DNA of 25,069 nt from Candidatus Woesearchaeota archaeon (GTDB taxonomy: Archaea; Nanobdellota; Nanobdellia; Woesearchaeales; UBA11576), in contig JAHWIS010000088.1 in the NCBI GenBank assembly GCA_019322385.1, forward strand, positions 1-25,069. Reading direction: 5' to 3'. Below, piece after piece: positions 13,983 through 21,141 of this stretch. The position numbers and the translations under genes are program-made. The notes under the pieces are model-generated. The model was not told the DNA's origin and made no database searches. It saw only the letters and a program-made list of their open reading frames with translations. The first letter of the stretch is position 1, and each line of letters starts with the position of its first letter.

Positions 13983-15169
13983 TTTCTTTGCTTTACAAAT
14001 TTCCTCAAACTGGAAAACAACAAGATCAGTATAAGGATGACTATTACAATGTTCTGCACTGACAGGATATCTATCTTTGCTTTTCCGACATACATATTCA
14101 GGTCATACACAGAAGAATGCGTTCCTAAATCATCTGAATACGACAAGCTCAACCTGTAATCATAGTTGCCTGAGCCTTTTGACTTGAGCGGAAACACAAG
14201 AGGCGCGTCCTCTCCTGGCTCAATAGTGCTCAAGAAAGACTTCTTGACACCCTCGAAAGGGATATTGATCTCAGCACTGACTGACTCTGCATCGCCTGTG
14301 CCGCTATTGCCTACCCTTATCACCAAGAAGAAATCAGTATTGCTGGAGATGACAGACGGTTCAGTGCTTACTGATGCAAGGTTGATTATTGCATCACCAA
14401 GAACCTCTATGCCCATTATCTCAGAAGATGTTATCTCATCTGTAGCTGTCTCATCCAATGCAGTGATCTCGAGGGGTATCTGGTAAGATGTTGTTCTTGC
14501 ATCCTTGCTGACCCTCAAAGGGAATGTTATCATCCTGCTATCACCAGGGCTCATGCTCTCGATGAACTCAGAATTATCTGTCAGTGGAACCACTGGCAGG
14601 CCTTTGAGCACTGCCTCGACCCTTACGTTCTTTGCAGTGCCTGTTCCTTTGTTCTCTAATGTGAAAGCGATGTTGAATTCATCCCCTGGCCTGAGAGTTG
14701 ACTTTGACACCTCAGGCTTGGTTATTGCAAGGTCTGGAACCCCTTCTACCTTGATGTTAACAATCTGCTTGAATGATGTCTGGCCGTCTAAATCCCTTAT
14801 GATGATATCGAGTTCATATAACCCTGTCTTTGCATCGGGATTGACAAGAAGGTGATAGTCCTGCTCATAGCTGCCAACACCTACAAGATGCTCAATGAAA
14901 ACCTGTTTTTCTGTTTCATACTTGAAAGTGAAAGGGCCTTCGGTCTCAACAACCAGATAGATGTTCTTTGCTTCATCAGCATCAATGTTCATGATGTTCA
15001 GTGTCACAAGCAAATCGTTTCCAGGCCTTACTGGCTGCGGTGTTATCTCTCCCTTCAGGATCCCGTATTTTGAGGTTGTCCTGAGCGCTATATCCTGCGC
15101 TGAAACGCTAAAGCTTGTAATGATTAGAAAGAGAGATAGGATTACTGCTGAAAATAGCTTTTTCCCCAT
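13979..15169 (-). CDS. Surface protein with CARDB-like domains and a C-terminal anchor, partner of the ABC system
   Basis: The 396-residue protein has a signal peptide (residues 1-24, ending SFSVSA|Q), then three beta-sandwich repeats of the CARDB/NEW3 kind, and a C-terminal membrane helix (about 368-390) followed by a basic cytosolic end (RKFVKQRK). Each repeat shows the pattern 'RPGDE(F)NI..TLENKGTGTAKNV'; examples are VRPGNDLLVTLNIMNID, LRPGDEFNIAFTLENKG and ISSNTDFFLVIRVGNSG. Such proteins (COG1361-like) often accompany archaeal MacB-type transporters. It overlaps the permease gene by four bases. A TATA box at 15207-15214 and GGTGA at 15174-15178 give the operon a short leader. Confidence 0.83.
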   Translation of the reverse strand: MGKKLFSAVILSLFLIITSFSVSAQDIALRTTSKYGILKGEITPQPVRPGNDLLVTLNIMNIDADEAKNIYLVVETEGPFTFKYETEKQVFIEHLVGVGSYEQDYHLLVNPDAKTGLYELDIIIRDLDGQTSFKQIVNIKVEGVPDLAITKPEVSKSTLRPGDEFNIAFTLENKGTGTAKNVRVEAVLKGLPVVPLTDNSEFIESMSPGDSRMITFPLRVSKDARTTSYQIPLEITALDETATDEITSSEIMGIEVLGDAIINLASVSTEPSVISSNTDFFLVIRVGNSGTGDAESVSAEINIPFEGVKKSFLSTIEPGEDAPLVFPLKSKGSGNYDYRLSLSYSDDLGTHSSVYDLNMYVGKAKIDILSVQNIVIVILILILLFSSLRKFVKQRK

Positions 15170-15206
15170 AAATTCACCGCTTTTTTGGAAAAATACGGTT
15201 GTTAGG

Positions 15207-15214
15207 TATTTAAA
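15207..15214 (-). promoter_or_regulatory. TATA box of the ABC/surface operon
   Basis: TTTAAATA on the minus strand is 37 bases before the start codon. Transcription would start near 15183, leaving a leader of about 14 bases that carries the ribosome site GGTGA (15174-15178), four bases before ATG 15169. This is one of the few leadered promoters in the window. Confidence 0.6.
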
Positions 15215-15231
15215 GGTTTTGGTAGAAAAAA

Positions 15232-15304
15232 AGCCTCCGAGGGGAGTTGCACCCCTGACCTGCTGCTTACGAGGCAGCCGCTATAGCTACTAAGCCACGG
15301 AGGC
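15232..15304 (-). tRNA. tRNA-Thr(CGT)
   Basis: On the minus strand the acceptor GCCTCCG (15304-15298) pairs with CGGAGGC (15239-15233), with discriminator U from 15232. The anticodon stem GCTGC/GCAGC encloses CTCGTAA, giving anticodon CGT for ACG threonine codons. The T stem AGGGG/CCCCT is complete. No intron and no encoded CCA are present. Two features are odd. The T loop reads TGCAACT, with G where position 55 is almost always U, and the D loop lacks the usual adjacent GG. The gene lies between the zinc-ribbon gene and the ABC operon, all on the minus strand. Confidence 0.9.
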
Positions 15305-15312
15305 AGATGTAA

Positions 15313-15468
15313 TTACAAATGCTCAAGCATGTCTTTTTTTGATGCAAACTTCTTCTGGCATTCAGAACATACAGTATGCTTCTTGCCTTTCTTGTCCTTG
15401 ACATACGTGCCGATTGGCTTGTTAAGGAATGTCCCGACAATCTTCTTCTTGCAGATAGCGCATTTCAT
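15313..15468 (-). CDS. 51-residue zinc-ribbon protein
   Basis: This short frame starts at ATG 15468 and ends at TAA 15315-15313. Two CxxC pairs (MKCAICKK near the start and VCSECQKK at 34-37) would bind one zinc ion. The part between (GTFLNKPIGTYVKDKKGKKH) is basic and beta-like, and the end (ASKKDMLEHL) is helical. Such tiny ribbons are common in archaeal ribosome- or transcription-associated proteins. The exact role is unknown. TATA box 15493-15500 lies 24 bases before the ATG. The stop is only eight bases before the tRNA-Thr 5' end, so both may lie on one transcript. Confidence 0.75.
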   Translation of the reverse strand: MKCAICKKKIVGTFLNKPIGTYVKDKKGKKHTVCSECQKKFASKKDMLEHL

Positions 15469-15492
15469 AAACAGCTGAGGAGTAGGGATTGG

Positions 15493-15500
15493 TATTTAAA
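15493..15500 (-). promoter_or_regulatory. TATA box of the zinc-ribbon gene
   Basis: TTTAAATA (minus strand) is at leaderless distance from ATG 15468. It may also drive tRNA-Thr, which has no clear box of its own in the eight bases between. Confidence 0.6.
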
Positions 15501-15532
15501 TCTAGTGATATGGCGCGAAATGGCGTAAAACA

Positions 15533-15540
15533 TTTAAATA
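15533..15540 (+). promoter_or_regulatory. TATA box of the PP-loop gene
   Basis: TTTAAATA lies 20 bases before the TTG at 15561. It faces away from the zinc-ribbon promoter, 32 bases apart, and supports a leaderless TTG start. Confidence 0.6.
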
Positions 15541-15560
15541 ATGCAATCCTCGTCTAATAT

Positions 15561-16997
15561 TTGAAGTTGATTAATGGGGAAAAAAGAGATAAAAAAGAGT
15601 TTGTGACAATAAGCTCAGAGCTTAGAGACAATGGTATACTCATTTCTGTGAATGGCAAGAAGTATAAAATAGAGTGGCCCACTGAATTGTGGAAGAAGGT
15701 CTCTGCTGATGAGAAGAAGCTGCTTCTCGACAACCTGACATTCACGCAGACCTGCCACCTGGCTGCATCACATAAAAAGAAAGGGATATTCTACAATACA
15801 GCAATGCCTTGCTTTGAGACATTTGCATTCAAAGGGACGCTTTACGATGCCCCATCAACCGCCGTGATAGACCATGAGAAGACAGTCGATTACATAAGGC
15901 GGTTCTTTAATTCTGAATTTGTCTTTTCCAATAATGAAATAGCCATGCCTTCAAATGGTAAGAAGACAAAGATAAAGTGGAAAACCAAGAAGAGCGCAAT
16001 AATACTATTCACTGCAGGGAAAGAGAGCCTGCTGAACCTGGCGCTATGCATGGAGCTGGGCATAACACCTATACCTGTCTACATAGACGAGGACCCTAAT
16101 GGGCCAGAATCAAAACACAAATACAAGATAATAGAACAATTCGAGAAAGACTACAGCATAAAGGTGCACAGGATAGTGAACGAGCCAGGAAAGTTGAGGT
16201 ACTGCGACCTCGGAGAAGATGAGAACAACTGGGGCGCAGGCACGCAGTTCCTGACATATTCTCTTGCTATCATGCCTTTTGTCAAACAATATGGGATTGA
16301 TTATGTCCTGTTCGGCAATGAGTACAGCTGCGATGAGTACATATATGACAAAGAAGGATTCAAGAGCAATTTCTGCTTTGACCAGTGCACAGAATGGACC
16401 AAACAGCTGGATATAGTCGCGAAGACAATGACTAGCAATGGTGTTGCTGTGGGGAGCCTTGTAGGGCCATTGTATGAGATAGGTCTTGTTAAGATACTTC
16501 ATGAACGGTATCCTGCTCTGGCAAAGCTGCAGATGTCGTGCTTTTCAGACACAGAAGAGGGTAAGAAACGGGTGTGGTGCGGTAACTGCTCGAAATGCGC
16601 AAGGATGTTTGTTTTCTTCAAGGCACTAGGTATAGATACTGGCTCCATGGGTTTTAAGAACAACATGTTCAACAAGCCAAGCAAGGACAAGTTCTCTATA
16701 TTCGGCACAGAAGGTCTCTATAGCTATGACGTGTCTGGGCTAGGATCAGAGGAACAGGCACTGGCTTTCTATCTTGCTGCAGAGAAAGGAGAGACAGGAT
16801 ACCTGATCGACAAGTTCAGCAAGCTGAAGGCATGCAGGGATATAAAATCAAACATGATGGATGTATACAACAAATACTTCTCTCAGCACGAAAGCAGCTC
16901 GATGCCTACAGACCTCAAGAGACAGGTCATGGACATATATGCACAGACATTCAGGGGAGGATTCAGCCCGAAGGATTTTAGGGTTATTAAACAGTAA
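15561..16997 (+). CDS. PP-loop ATP pyrophosphatase-like protein with a QueC-type zinc motif
   Basis: This 478-residue protein has an N-terminal domain of about 140 residues, then a PP-loop ILFTAGKESLLNLALCMELGI (residues 148-168, TAGKES in place of SGGxDS) and PVYIDED. The C-terminal third has SCF and then WCGNCSKC, the cysteine pattern of the zinc site in QueC-like enzymes. QueC makes 7-cyano-7-deazaguanine (preQ0), the archaeosine precursor, but is about half this length. MurL-type epimerases have a similar zinc tail. The substrate here cannot be named. The start is TTG 15561: there is no in-frame ATG nearby, and a TATA box lies 20 bases upstream. ABCE1 follows after 32 bases. Confidence 0.72.
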   Translation: MKLINGEKRDKKEFVTISSELRDNGILISVNGKKYKIEWPTELWKKVSADEKKLLLDNLTFTQTCHLAASHKKKGIFYNTAMPCFETFAFKGTLYDAPSTAVIDHEKTVDYIRRFFNSEFVFSNNEIAMPSNGKKTKIKWKTKKSAIILFTAGKESLLNLALCMELGITPIPVYIDEDPNGPESKHKYKIIEQFEKDYSIKVHRIVNEPGKLRYCDLGEDENNWGAGTQFLTYSLAIMPFVKQYGIDYVLFGNEYSCDEYIYDKEGFKSNFCFDQCTEWTKQLDIVAKTMTSNGVAVGSLVGPLYEIGLVKILHERYPALAKLQMSCFSDTEEGKKRVWCGNCSKCARMFVFFKALGIDTGSMGFKNNMFNKPSKDKFSIFGTEGLYSYDVSGLGSEEQALAFYLAAEKGETGYLIDKFSKLKACRDIKSNMMDVYNKYFSQHESSSMPTDLKRQVMDIYAQTFRGGFSPKDFRVIKQ

Positions 16998-17029
16998 AAT
17001 TATTAAGAATAGGCTAATTCTCGGTTTCT

Positions 17030-18790
17030 ATGGCAAGAATAGCTATAGTAAAGAAGCAGGAATGCAATCCTATGGGCTGCGGCAACTATCTCTGCGCCAA
17101 GGTCTGCCCTGTGAACAGGAAAGGCGAGGAGTGCATCAAGGCTTCGGCCCTGGACAAGAAGGCTGAGATAGATGAAGAACTATGCATAGGGTGCGGCATA
17201 TGCGCAAACAGATGCCCTTTTGATGCTATAGACATAATCAACCTTCCAGAAGAGCTAAAGCAGGACCCTATACACAGGTATGGTGCCAACGGGTTCTCGC
17301 TCTTTTCACTGCCGACACCGATGTTCGGCAAAGTGGTTGGTGTGCTTGGAGTTAACGGCATAGGAAAATCGACAGCGATAAAGATAGTCGCAGGCGTGCT
17401 GAAGCCTAACCTTGGCAGGACAGACGGAACAGAAGCAGGATATGATGAGCTGGCAGAGTTCTTCAAAGGCACAGAAGCGCAGAACTTCTTTGAAAAGGTG
17501 AGAGATGGGAAGATCGTGACAGCGTACAAGCCGCAAAATGTGGACGCGATACCTAAACAGGTGAGCGGGAGTGTAAGAGATATTCTTCAGAAAGCAGACC
17601 AGAGAGGAGTGTTTGACTCTGTTGTCGAGACACTTGAACTCGGCAAGGTCCTGGACAATGATGTAAATAGCATATCTGGCGGGGAGCTGCAGCGAGTCGC
17701 TATAGCTGCAACTGTCATGAAGAAAGCGAACTTGTATGTGTTTGATGAGCCGACTTCTTATCTGGACATAAAGCAGAGGATCAAGGTAAGCAAGTTCATA
17801 CGAGAGCTGGCAGATCCAGAGACAGCAGTGCTCGTCATAGAGCACGACCTAATAATACTAGACTATATCACTGACCTGGTCCACATAATGTATGGTAAGG
17901 AAGGGGGTTATGGAGTCGTGAGCCTTCCCAAGACGACTAAGGCAGGAATCAACATATTCCTTGAAGGCTATCTTCGCGAAGAGAACATACGATTCAGGGA
18001 CTACAAGATACAATTCGCAGCAAAGCCACCAGTACAGAAACAAGGCAAAGAGGTGCAGTGCAGCTGGCAAGGTGTGCAGAAACAGCTCGGCAAGTTCTCC
18101 CTTTCTGCAGACAAAGGCGAGATATATAGGAATGATGTCATAGGCGTACTGGGCGAGAACGGCATAGGAAAGACCAGTTTTGTCAAGATACTTGCAGATG
18201 TAATCAAGGCAGATGAGGGCAAGATCGACCAGAACATCACAGTATCCTACAAATCACAGTACCTGGAAGGCGGAGATGATGTTGTGATGGCTGTGCTTGG
18301 CGAGGCAGTAGAGAAATACGATGCGCAGCTGATAAGGCCACTGAACATCAAGCCATTGCTTATGAAGAAACTGAATGAGCTGAGCGGCGGAGAGCTGCAG
18401 AGGGTTGCGATCGCGCTCTGCCTGTCAAAGCAGGCAAACCTTTACCTGCTGGACGAGCCTGCAGCATATCTTGATGTGGAGCAGAGGATAAGGGTCTCTA
18501 AGATAATAGCAGACATCATGGAGCAACGCGGGACATCTGCGCTTGTTGTAGACCACGACCTGCTGTTCATTGATTATCTTTCTAAGAAACTGATGGTGTT
18601 TGAAGGAGAACCTGCTGTTTCTGGTAGCGTGACAGGGCCGTTTGACATGCAGGAAGGTATGAACCGGTTCCTGACAGGGCTTGAGATAACTATGCGGCGT
18701 GATGAGGAAACACTTCGTCCCCGGATCAATAAACCAGGAAGCCAGAAAGACAGGGAGCAGATAAGCGCGAACAAGCTCTATTATGTATGA
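17030..18790 (+). CDS. rli1: ABCE1/RLI ribosome-recycling ATPase
   Basis: This 586-residue twin-ATPase iron-sulfur protein splits post-termination ribosomes together with aRF1/aPelota. Two [4Fe-4S] clusters are formed by CNPMGCGNYLCAKVCPV and CIGCGICANRCPF in the first 65 residues. ATPase 1 has GVNGIGKSTA, SISGGELQRVAIA, LYVFDEPTSYLD and EHD. A hinge precedes ATPase 2, which has GENGIGKTSF, LSGGELQRVAIAL, LYLLDEPAAYLD and DHD. The order and length are those of the family, which is present in archaea and eukaryotes. A weak TATA-like TTATTAAG (16999-17006) precedes the ATG. The stop is five bases before the likely original end of the convergent HIT gene. Confidence 0.97.
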   Translation: MARIAIVKKQECNPMGCGNYLCAKVCPVNRKGEECIKASALDKKAEIDEELCIGCGICANRCPFDAIDIINLPEELKQDPIHRYGANGFSLFSLPTPMFGKVVGVLGVNGIGKSTAIKIVAGVLKPNLGRTDGTEAGYDELAEFFKGTEAQNFFEKVRDGKIVTAYKPQNVDAIPKQVSGSVRDILQKADQRGVFDSVVETLELGKVLDNDVNSISGGELQRVAIAATVMKKANLYVFDEPTSYLDIKQRIKVSKFIRELADPETAVLVIEHDLIILDYITDLVHIMYGKEGGYGVVSLPKTTKAGINIFLEGYLREENIRFRDYKIQFAAKPPVQKQGKEVQCSWQGVQKQLGKFSLSADKGEIYRNDVIGVLGENGIGKTSFVKILADVIKADEGKIDQNITVSYKSQYLEGGDDVVMAVLGEAVEKYDAQLIRPLNIKPLLMKKLNELSGGELQRVAIALCLSKQANLYLLDEPAAYLDVEQRIRVSKIIADIMEQRGTSALVVDHDLLFIDYLSKKLMVFEGEPAVSGSVTGPFDMQEGMNRFLTGLEITMRRDEETLRPRINKPGSQKDREQISANKLYYV

Positions 18791-18795
18791 ATATT

Positions 18796-18906
18796 TTAAT
18801 TCTTGTGAAAAAGAATATCTTCTATCTTTTTTTGGTCTTCAGGTGAGAGTTCTTTCACAAAATAATCCTTATTATGGACCTGCTCTCTTGTAGGGAACTG
18901 GATAGG
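18796..18906 (-). other. Open frame continuing the HIT gene after its amber stop
   Basis: After the TAG at 18909-18907 the same frame continues for 36 sense codons to TAA 18798-18796. The encoded piece (PIQFPTREQVHNKDYFVKEL, then a charged helix) aligns with the tail of the neighbouring HIT paralogue, where DWGNPPVIPPRD corresponds to DWG-stop-PIQFPTRE. The piece looks like protein-coding sequence and fills the gap to ABCE1 to within five bases. It is either the disabled 3' end of the gene or is reached by read-through. Confidence 0.6.
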
Positions 18907-19218
18907 CTATCCCCAGTCAGTGTCTGCCTCCCATCTTGGGAATATATGGCCATGGACATGACGGGTCCAGTTGCAGTTTATCTGCCAATTTATTATAGAC
19001 GGGTGGATGACCTGCTCGATAGCCCTGCCAACCTTGAGCCAGGCTTCCATAATAGCGCAGGCCTCTTCTTTGGAGAGCTCTGTGAGGTTATCGGCATGTC
19101 GCTTCAAAATGACCTTGACATGCCCCCTTATGTATGGGGAGCCCCAGACAGCGACGACATGATCATTCTCATATATCTTCTTGTAATGCTTTTCCCATTC
19201 GCAGAACTTGCAATTCAT
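18907..19218 (-). CDS. HIT-family nucleotide hydrolase/transferase, C-terminus cut by in-frame TAG
   Basis: This 103-residue HIT protein begins MNCKFC (a CxxC zinc pair) and ends with the complete HIT triad HVHGHIF (H87, H89, H91) followed by PRWEADTDWG and an amber codon. HIT enzymes hydrolyse or transfer nucleoside monophosphates, and H89 would be the nucleophile. All catalytic residues lie before the stop, so the short product may still work. It starts one base after the stop of the second HIT gene and is co-transcribed with it. TAG is an ordinary stop in many other genes of the window, so recoding to pyrrolysine is unlikely and a nonsense change is the simplest reading. Confidence 0.82.
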   Translation of the reverse strand: MNCKFCEWEKHYKKIYENDHVVAVWGSPYIRGHVKVILKRHADNLTELSKEEACAIMEAWLKVGRAIEQVIHPSIINWQINCNWTRHVHGHIFPRWEADTDWG

Positions 19219-19219
19219 C

Positions 19220-19753
19220 TTACCAGAGCTCCTTCTTTATCTTATCAAGTTCTTTCTTGAACACTGCAAGCTCTTTCTTGGTCAGTGTCTTTGGCTTGAA
19301 CTTGGCGTCCCTTGGCGGGATAACAGGAGGGTTACCCCAGTCAGCGTCTGTCTTGAACCTCGGATAGACATTCCAATGGACATGGTGGTCCCAGTTGTCT
19401 AGGTATTCAAGATTGAAAAGATCAGGCTTTATCGCCCTGCCTAATGCCTTCATGATCTTTATGGTATCATTCATGAAAGAGTCCAGTGTCTTCTCATGGA
19501 GACTGAGAAGGTCCTCCTCGTGGGACTTAGGCATGATGACAAGCTTACCCTTGTGGTGCTGCCTGCCGAACATCACAACAATATGATTGTTCTCGAAAAG
19601 AATCCTCTCTTTTGTATGGATCAGCTTGCAGAACTTACAGTCAGGATGCTGATTTGGGTGATGTTTTTTTTTCTTGACAAACTTGAAGCGGGATTCTCCT
19701 GTTTTTTTGCTGCTCTTTTTCTTCTTGGCTTTTGTTGTTTTCTTTTTTGCCAC
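19220..19753 (-). CDS. HIT-family protein with a lysine-rich N-terminal tail
   Basis: The 177-residue protein has a very basic tail (residues 1-31, mostly K), then HPDCKFC with a CxxC pair, the HIT fold (ILFENNHIVVMFGRQHHKGKLVIMPKSH) and the motif HHVHWNVYPRF. The triad reads H124-V-H126-W-N128, so the nucleophile H126 is kept but the third histidine is asparagine. A long helical C-terminus follows (about 150-177). The start is GTG 19753, set by AGGTGA (19763-19758) four bases upstream. It is a tandem paralogue of the next HIT gene. The basic tail suggests nucleic-acid or ribosome binding, an inference. Confidence 0.85.
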   Translation of the reverse strand: MAKKKTTKAKKKKSSKKTGESRFKFVKKKKHHPNQHPDCKFCKLIHTKERILFENNHIVVMFGRQHHKGKLVIMPKSHEEDLLSLHEKTLDSFMNDTIKIMKALGRAIKPDLFNLEYLDNWDHHVHWNVYPRFKTDADWGNPPVIPPRDAKFKPKTLTKKELAVFKKELDKIKKELW

Positions 19754-19782
19754 AAAATCACCTGCGGAACAATAATATAATG

Positions 19783-19793
19783 CCTTATTTAAG
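19783..19793 (-). promoter_or_regulatory. TATA box of the HIT pair
   Basis: CTTAAATAAGG on the minus strand overlaps the end of the DUF99 gene and lies about 30 bases before GTG 19753. It probably gives the two HIT genes their own short-leadered transcript. A second AT-rich block (19771-19780) follows. Confidence 0.45.
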
Positions 19794-20349
19794 CATTTCC
19801 TTTGCTCTCGCCCTTGACAAGCCCTGCGCCGATTAGGTGGGCTATCCTGAGGGGCTCTGGAAGATAAGAGCGTGTCGCAGTCGTCTTTATTATCTTTTTT
19901 GCTTCGTCAAATGATATCCCTGCAAACTGGATATATACCCTTCCGGCTTTCTTTGGCGCTCCTGCCTTGTCGAGCAGTTTTATCTTGCGCTGCATGCCAA
20001 GCCTCTTGAGGATGCGCTTTATGTTATCCAGGTCTGGTTTTCTTCGCACCACTACGACAACAGGTATCTTTGTCAGGCTGTAGAGCTTGTGGATGTCGAT
20101 GACATTGAAGCCTGCCATGTTGATACCGTCGAGAAACATGCATCTCAGCTGGGACTTGAACCTTGACCTGTTGATCATATCTGCGAGCTTTGATGTTGAA
20201 TTCATCCCGTCAACGCGGATCTTTGTAGAGACCACTCCATCAGCATAATTGCCTCCCCTGAAGAAAATACCGATGACAGTCGCGTAGCGGTCCTTGAACT
20301 TGTCAAAAGGAGAATCATCGATCCCTAACACACGTATTTCCTTTTTCAT
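19789..20349 (-). CDS. DUF99 family protein
   Basis: This 186-residue protein belongs to the archaeal DUF99 family, which has an RNase H-like fold related to endonuclease V but no settled function. Characteristic stretches are IRVLGIDDSPF near the start, GIFFRGG, KIRVDGMNST, CMFLDGINMAGFNVID, VVVVRRKPDLDNI and the end ATRSYLPEPLRIAHLIGAGLVKGES. The aspartates in GIDDSPF and LDGIN sit where metal ligands would be expected. An upstream in-frame TTG (20367) would add six residues, but ATG 20349 lies one base after the TrmI stop and is the natural start. Its place behind TrmI hints at RNA metabolism, but that is weak evidence. Confidence 0.88.
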   Translation of the reverse strand: MKKEIRVLGIDDSPFDKFKDRYATVIGIFFRGGNYADGVVSTKIRVDGMNSTSKLADMINRSRFKSQLRCMFLDGINMAGFNVIDIHKLYSLTKIPVVVVVRRKPDLDNIKRILKRLGMQRKIKLLDKAGAPKKAGRVYIQFAGISFDEAKKIIKTTATRSYLPEPLRIAHLIGAGLVKGESKGNA

Positions 20350-20350
20350 G

Positions 20351-21133
20351 TTATATTCTTCTACCAAGGGTTATGAAACCAGAGTGTATTGTTGTCTTTG
20401 ACCTTGGCCTTACTTTCCTTTTTTCGACTTCCCATTGCCGCTCTATGACCTCTACTGTGTTAAGATGTATGAAATCTTTTCTCTTGAGCAGAGCGTTTAC
20501 AAAATCCGCTGTCTGCATTATTGTCGGAGAGTAGGAGATTATGAATCCTCCTGGTTTTAGGGTTGTTGATGCTGGATCGATTGCGTCCCAGGGGGCGGGA
20601 AGATCGAGGCATATAAGGTCTGCACTCTTTTCATCTATCTTCTTGCATAGATCCTTGTTCTTAAGAGTTATGTTCTTTATGTTCAGGTTCTTTATGTTCT
20701 CTTTTGCAACATCTAGATGCTTTTTCTCGATTTCGTATGAATATACTTTCTTGCAATACCTTGAAAGAAATATCGCAAGCGCTCCAGAACCTGTGCCTCC
20801 TTCGACGACAATGGAATTCGGGCCTACACCTGTCTTTGCGATGATATAACCTATGTCTTTTAGAGGGATTATCTGGGGCAGACGCCTTATTCGCTTGTAT
20901 GTATCGATGAAAGAAGCGTCAAATATGTTAAACTCCTTGTCCTGCGATGACTTGACTGTGCCTGTCTTTTTTAGATCTGCCTTTTTTATTATGCCATACG
21001 TCGTCGAGAAATCCCTTGAGAAGTCATCTACATAGAACCTCTTCTCCTTAACTGTAGTCACTTCCCTATCAAGGTCCTCTATATACTGCTTTTTCCCTTT
21101 CCTTATCAGGATCTTTGCTTTTTTTGCAGGCAT
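20351..21133 (-). CDS. trmI: tRNA (adenine-N1)-methyltransferase TrmI
   Basis: This 260-residue SAM methyltransferase of the TrmI family makes m1A at positions 57/58 in the tRNA T loop. An N-terminal beta domain (about 1-75) leads to RRLPQIIPLKDIGYIIAKTGV, then the SAM motif VVEGGTGSGALAIFLSR, YSYEIEKKHLDVAKENI, CLDLPAPWD (the family's motif IV) and LKPGGFIISYSPTIMQ. ERQWEVEKRKVRPRSKTTIHSGFI closes the domain. An in-frame GTG at 21145 overlaps the previous stop, but AAGTGAT lies well placed for ATG 21133, which I use. DUF99 follows after one base. Confidence 0.92.
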   Translation of the reverse strand: MPAKKAKILIRKGKKQYIEDLDREVTTVKEKRFYVDDFSRDFSTTYGIIKKADLKKTGTVKSSQDKEFNIFDASFIDTYKRIRRLPQIIPLKDIGYIIAKTGVGPNSIVVEGGTGSGALAIFLSRYCKKVYSYEIEKKHLDVAKENIKNLNIKNITLKNKDLCKKIDEKSADLICLDLPAPWDAIDPASTTLKPGGFIISYSPTIMQTADFVNALLKRKDFIHLNTVEVIERQWEVEKRKVRPRSKTTIHSGFITLGRRI

Positions 21134-21141
21134 TCTAGAAA

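Noticed and set aside
17306..17845. 179-codon minus-strand frame inside ABCE1
   Set aside because: It is antisense to the ATPase 1 core, has no TATA box or ribosome site, and its composition fits a shadow frame.
18907..18909. Amber codon read as pyrrolysine
   Set aside because: Many genes in the window end in TAG and no pyl gene is visible, so genome-wide recoding is unlikely. Local read-through remains open.
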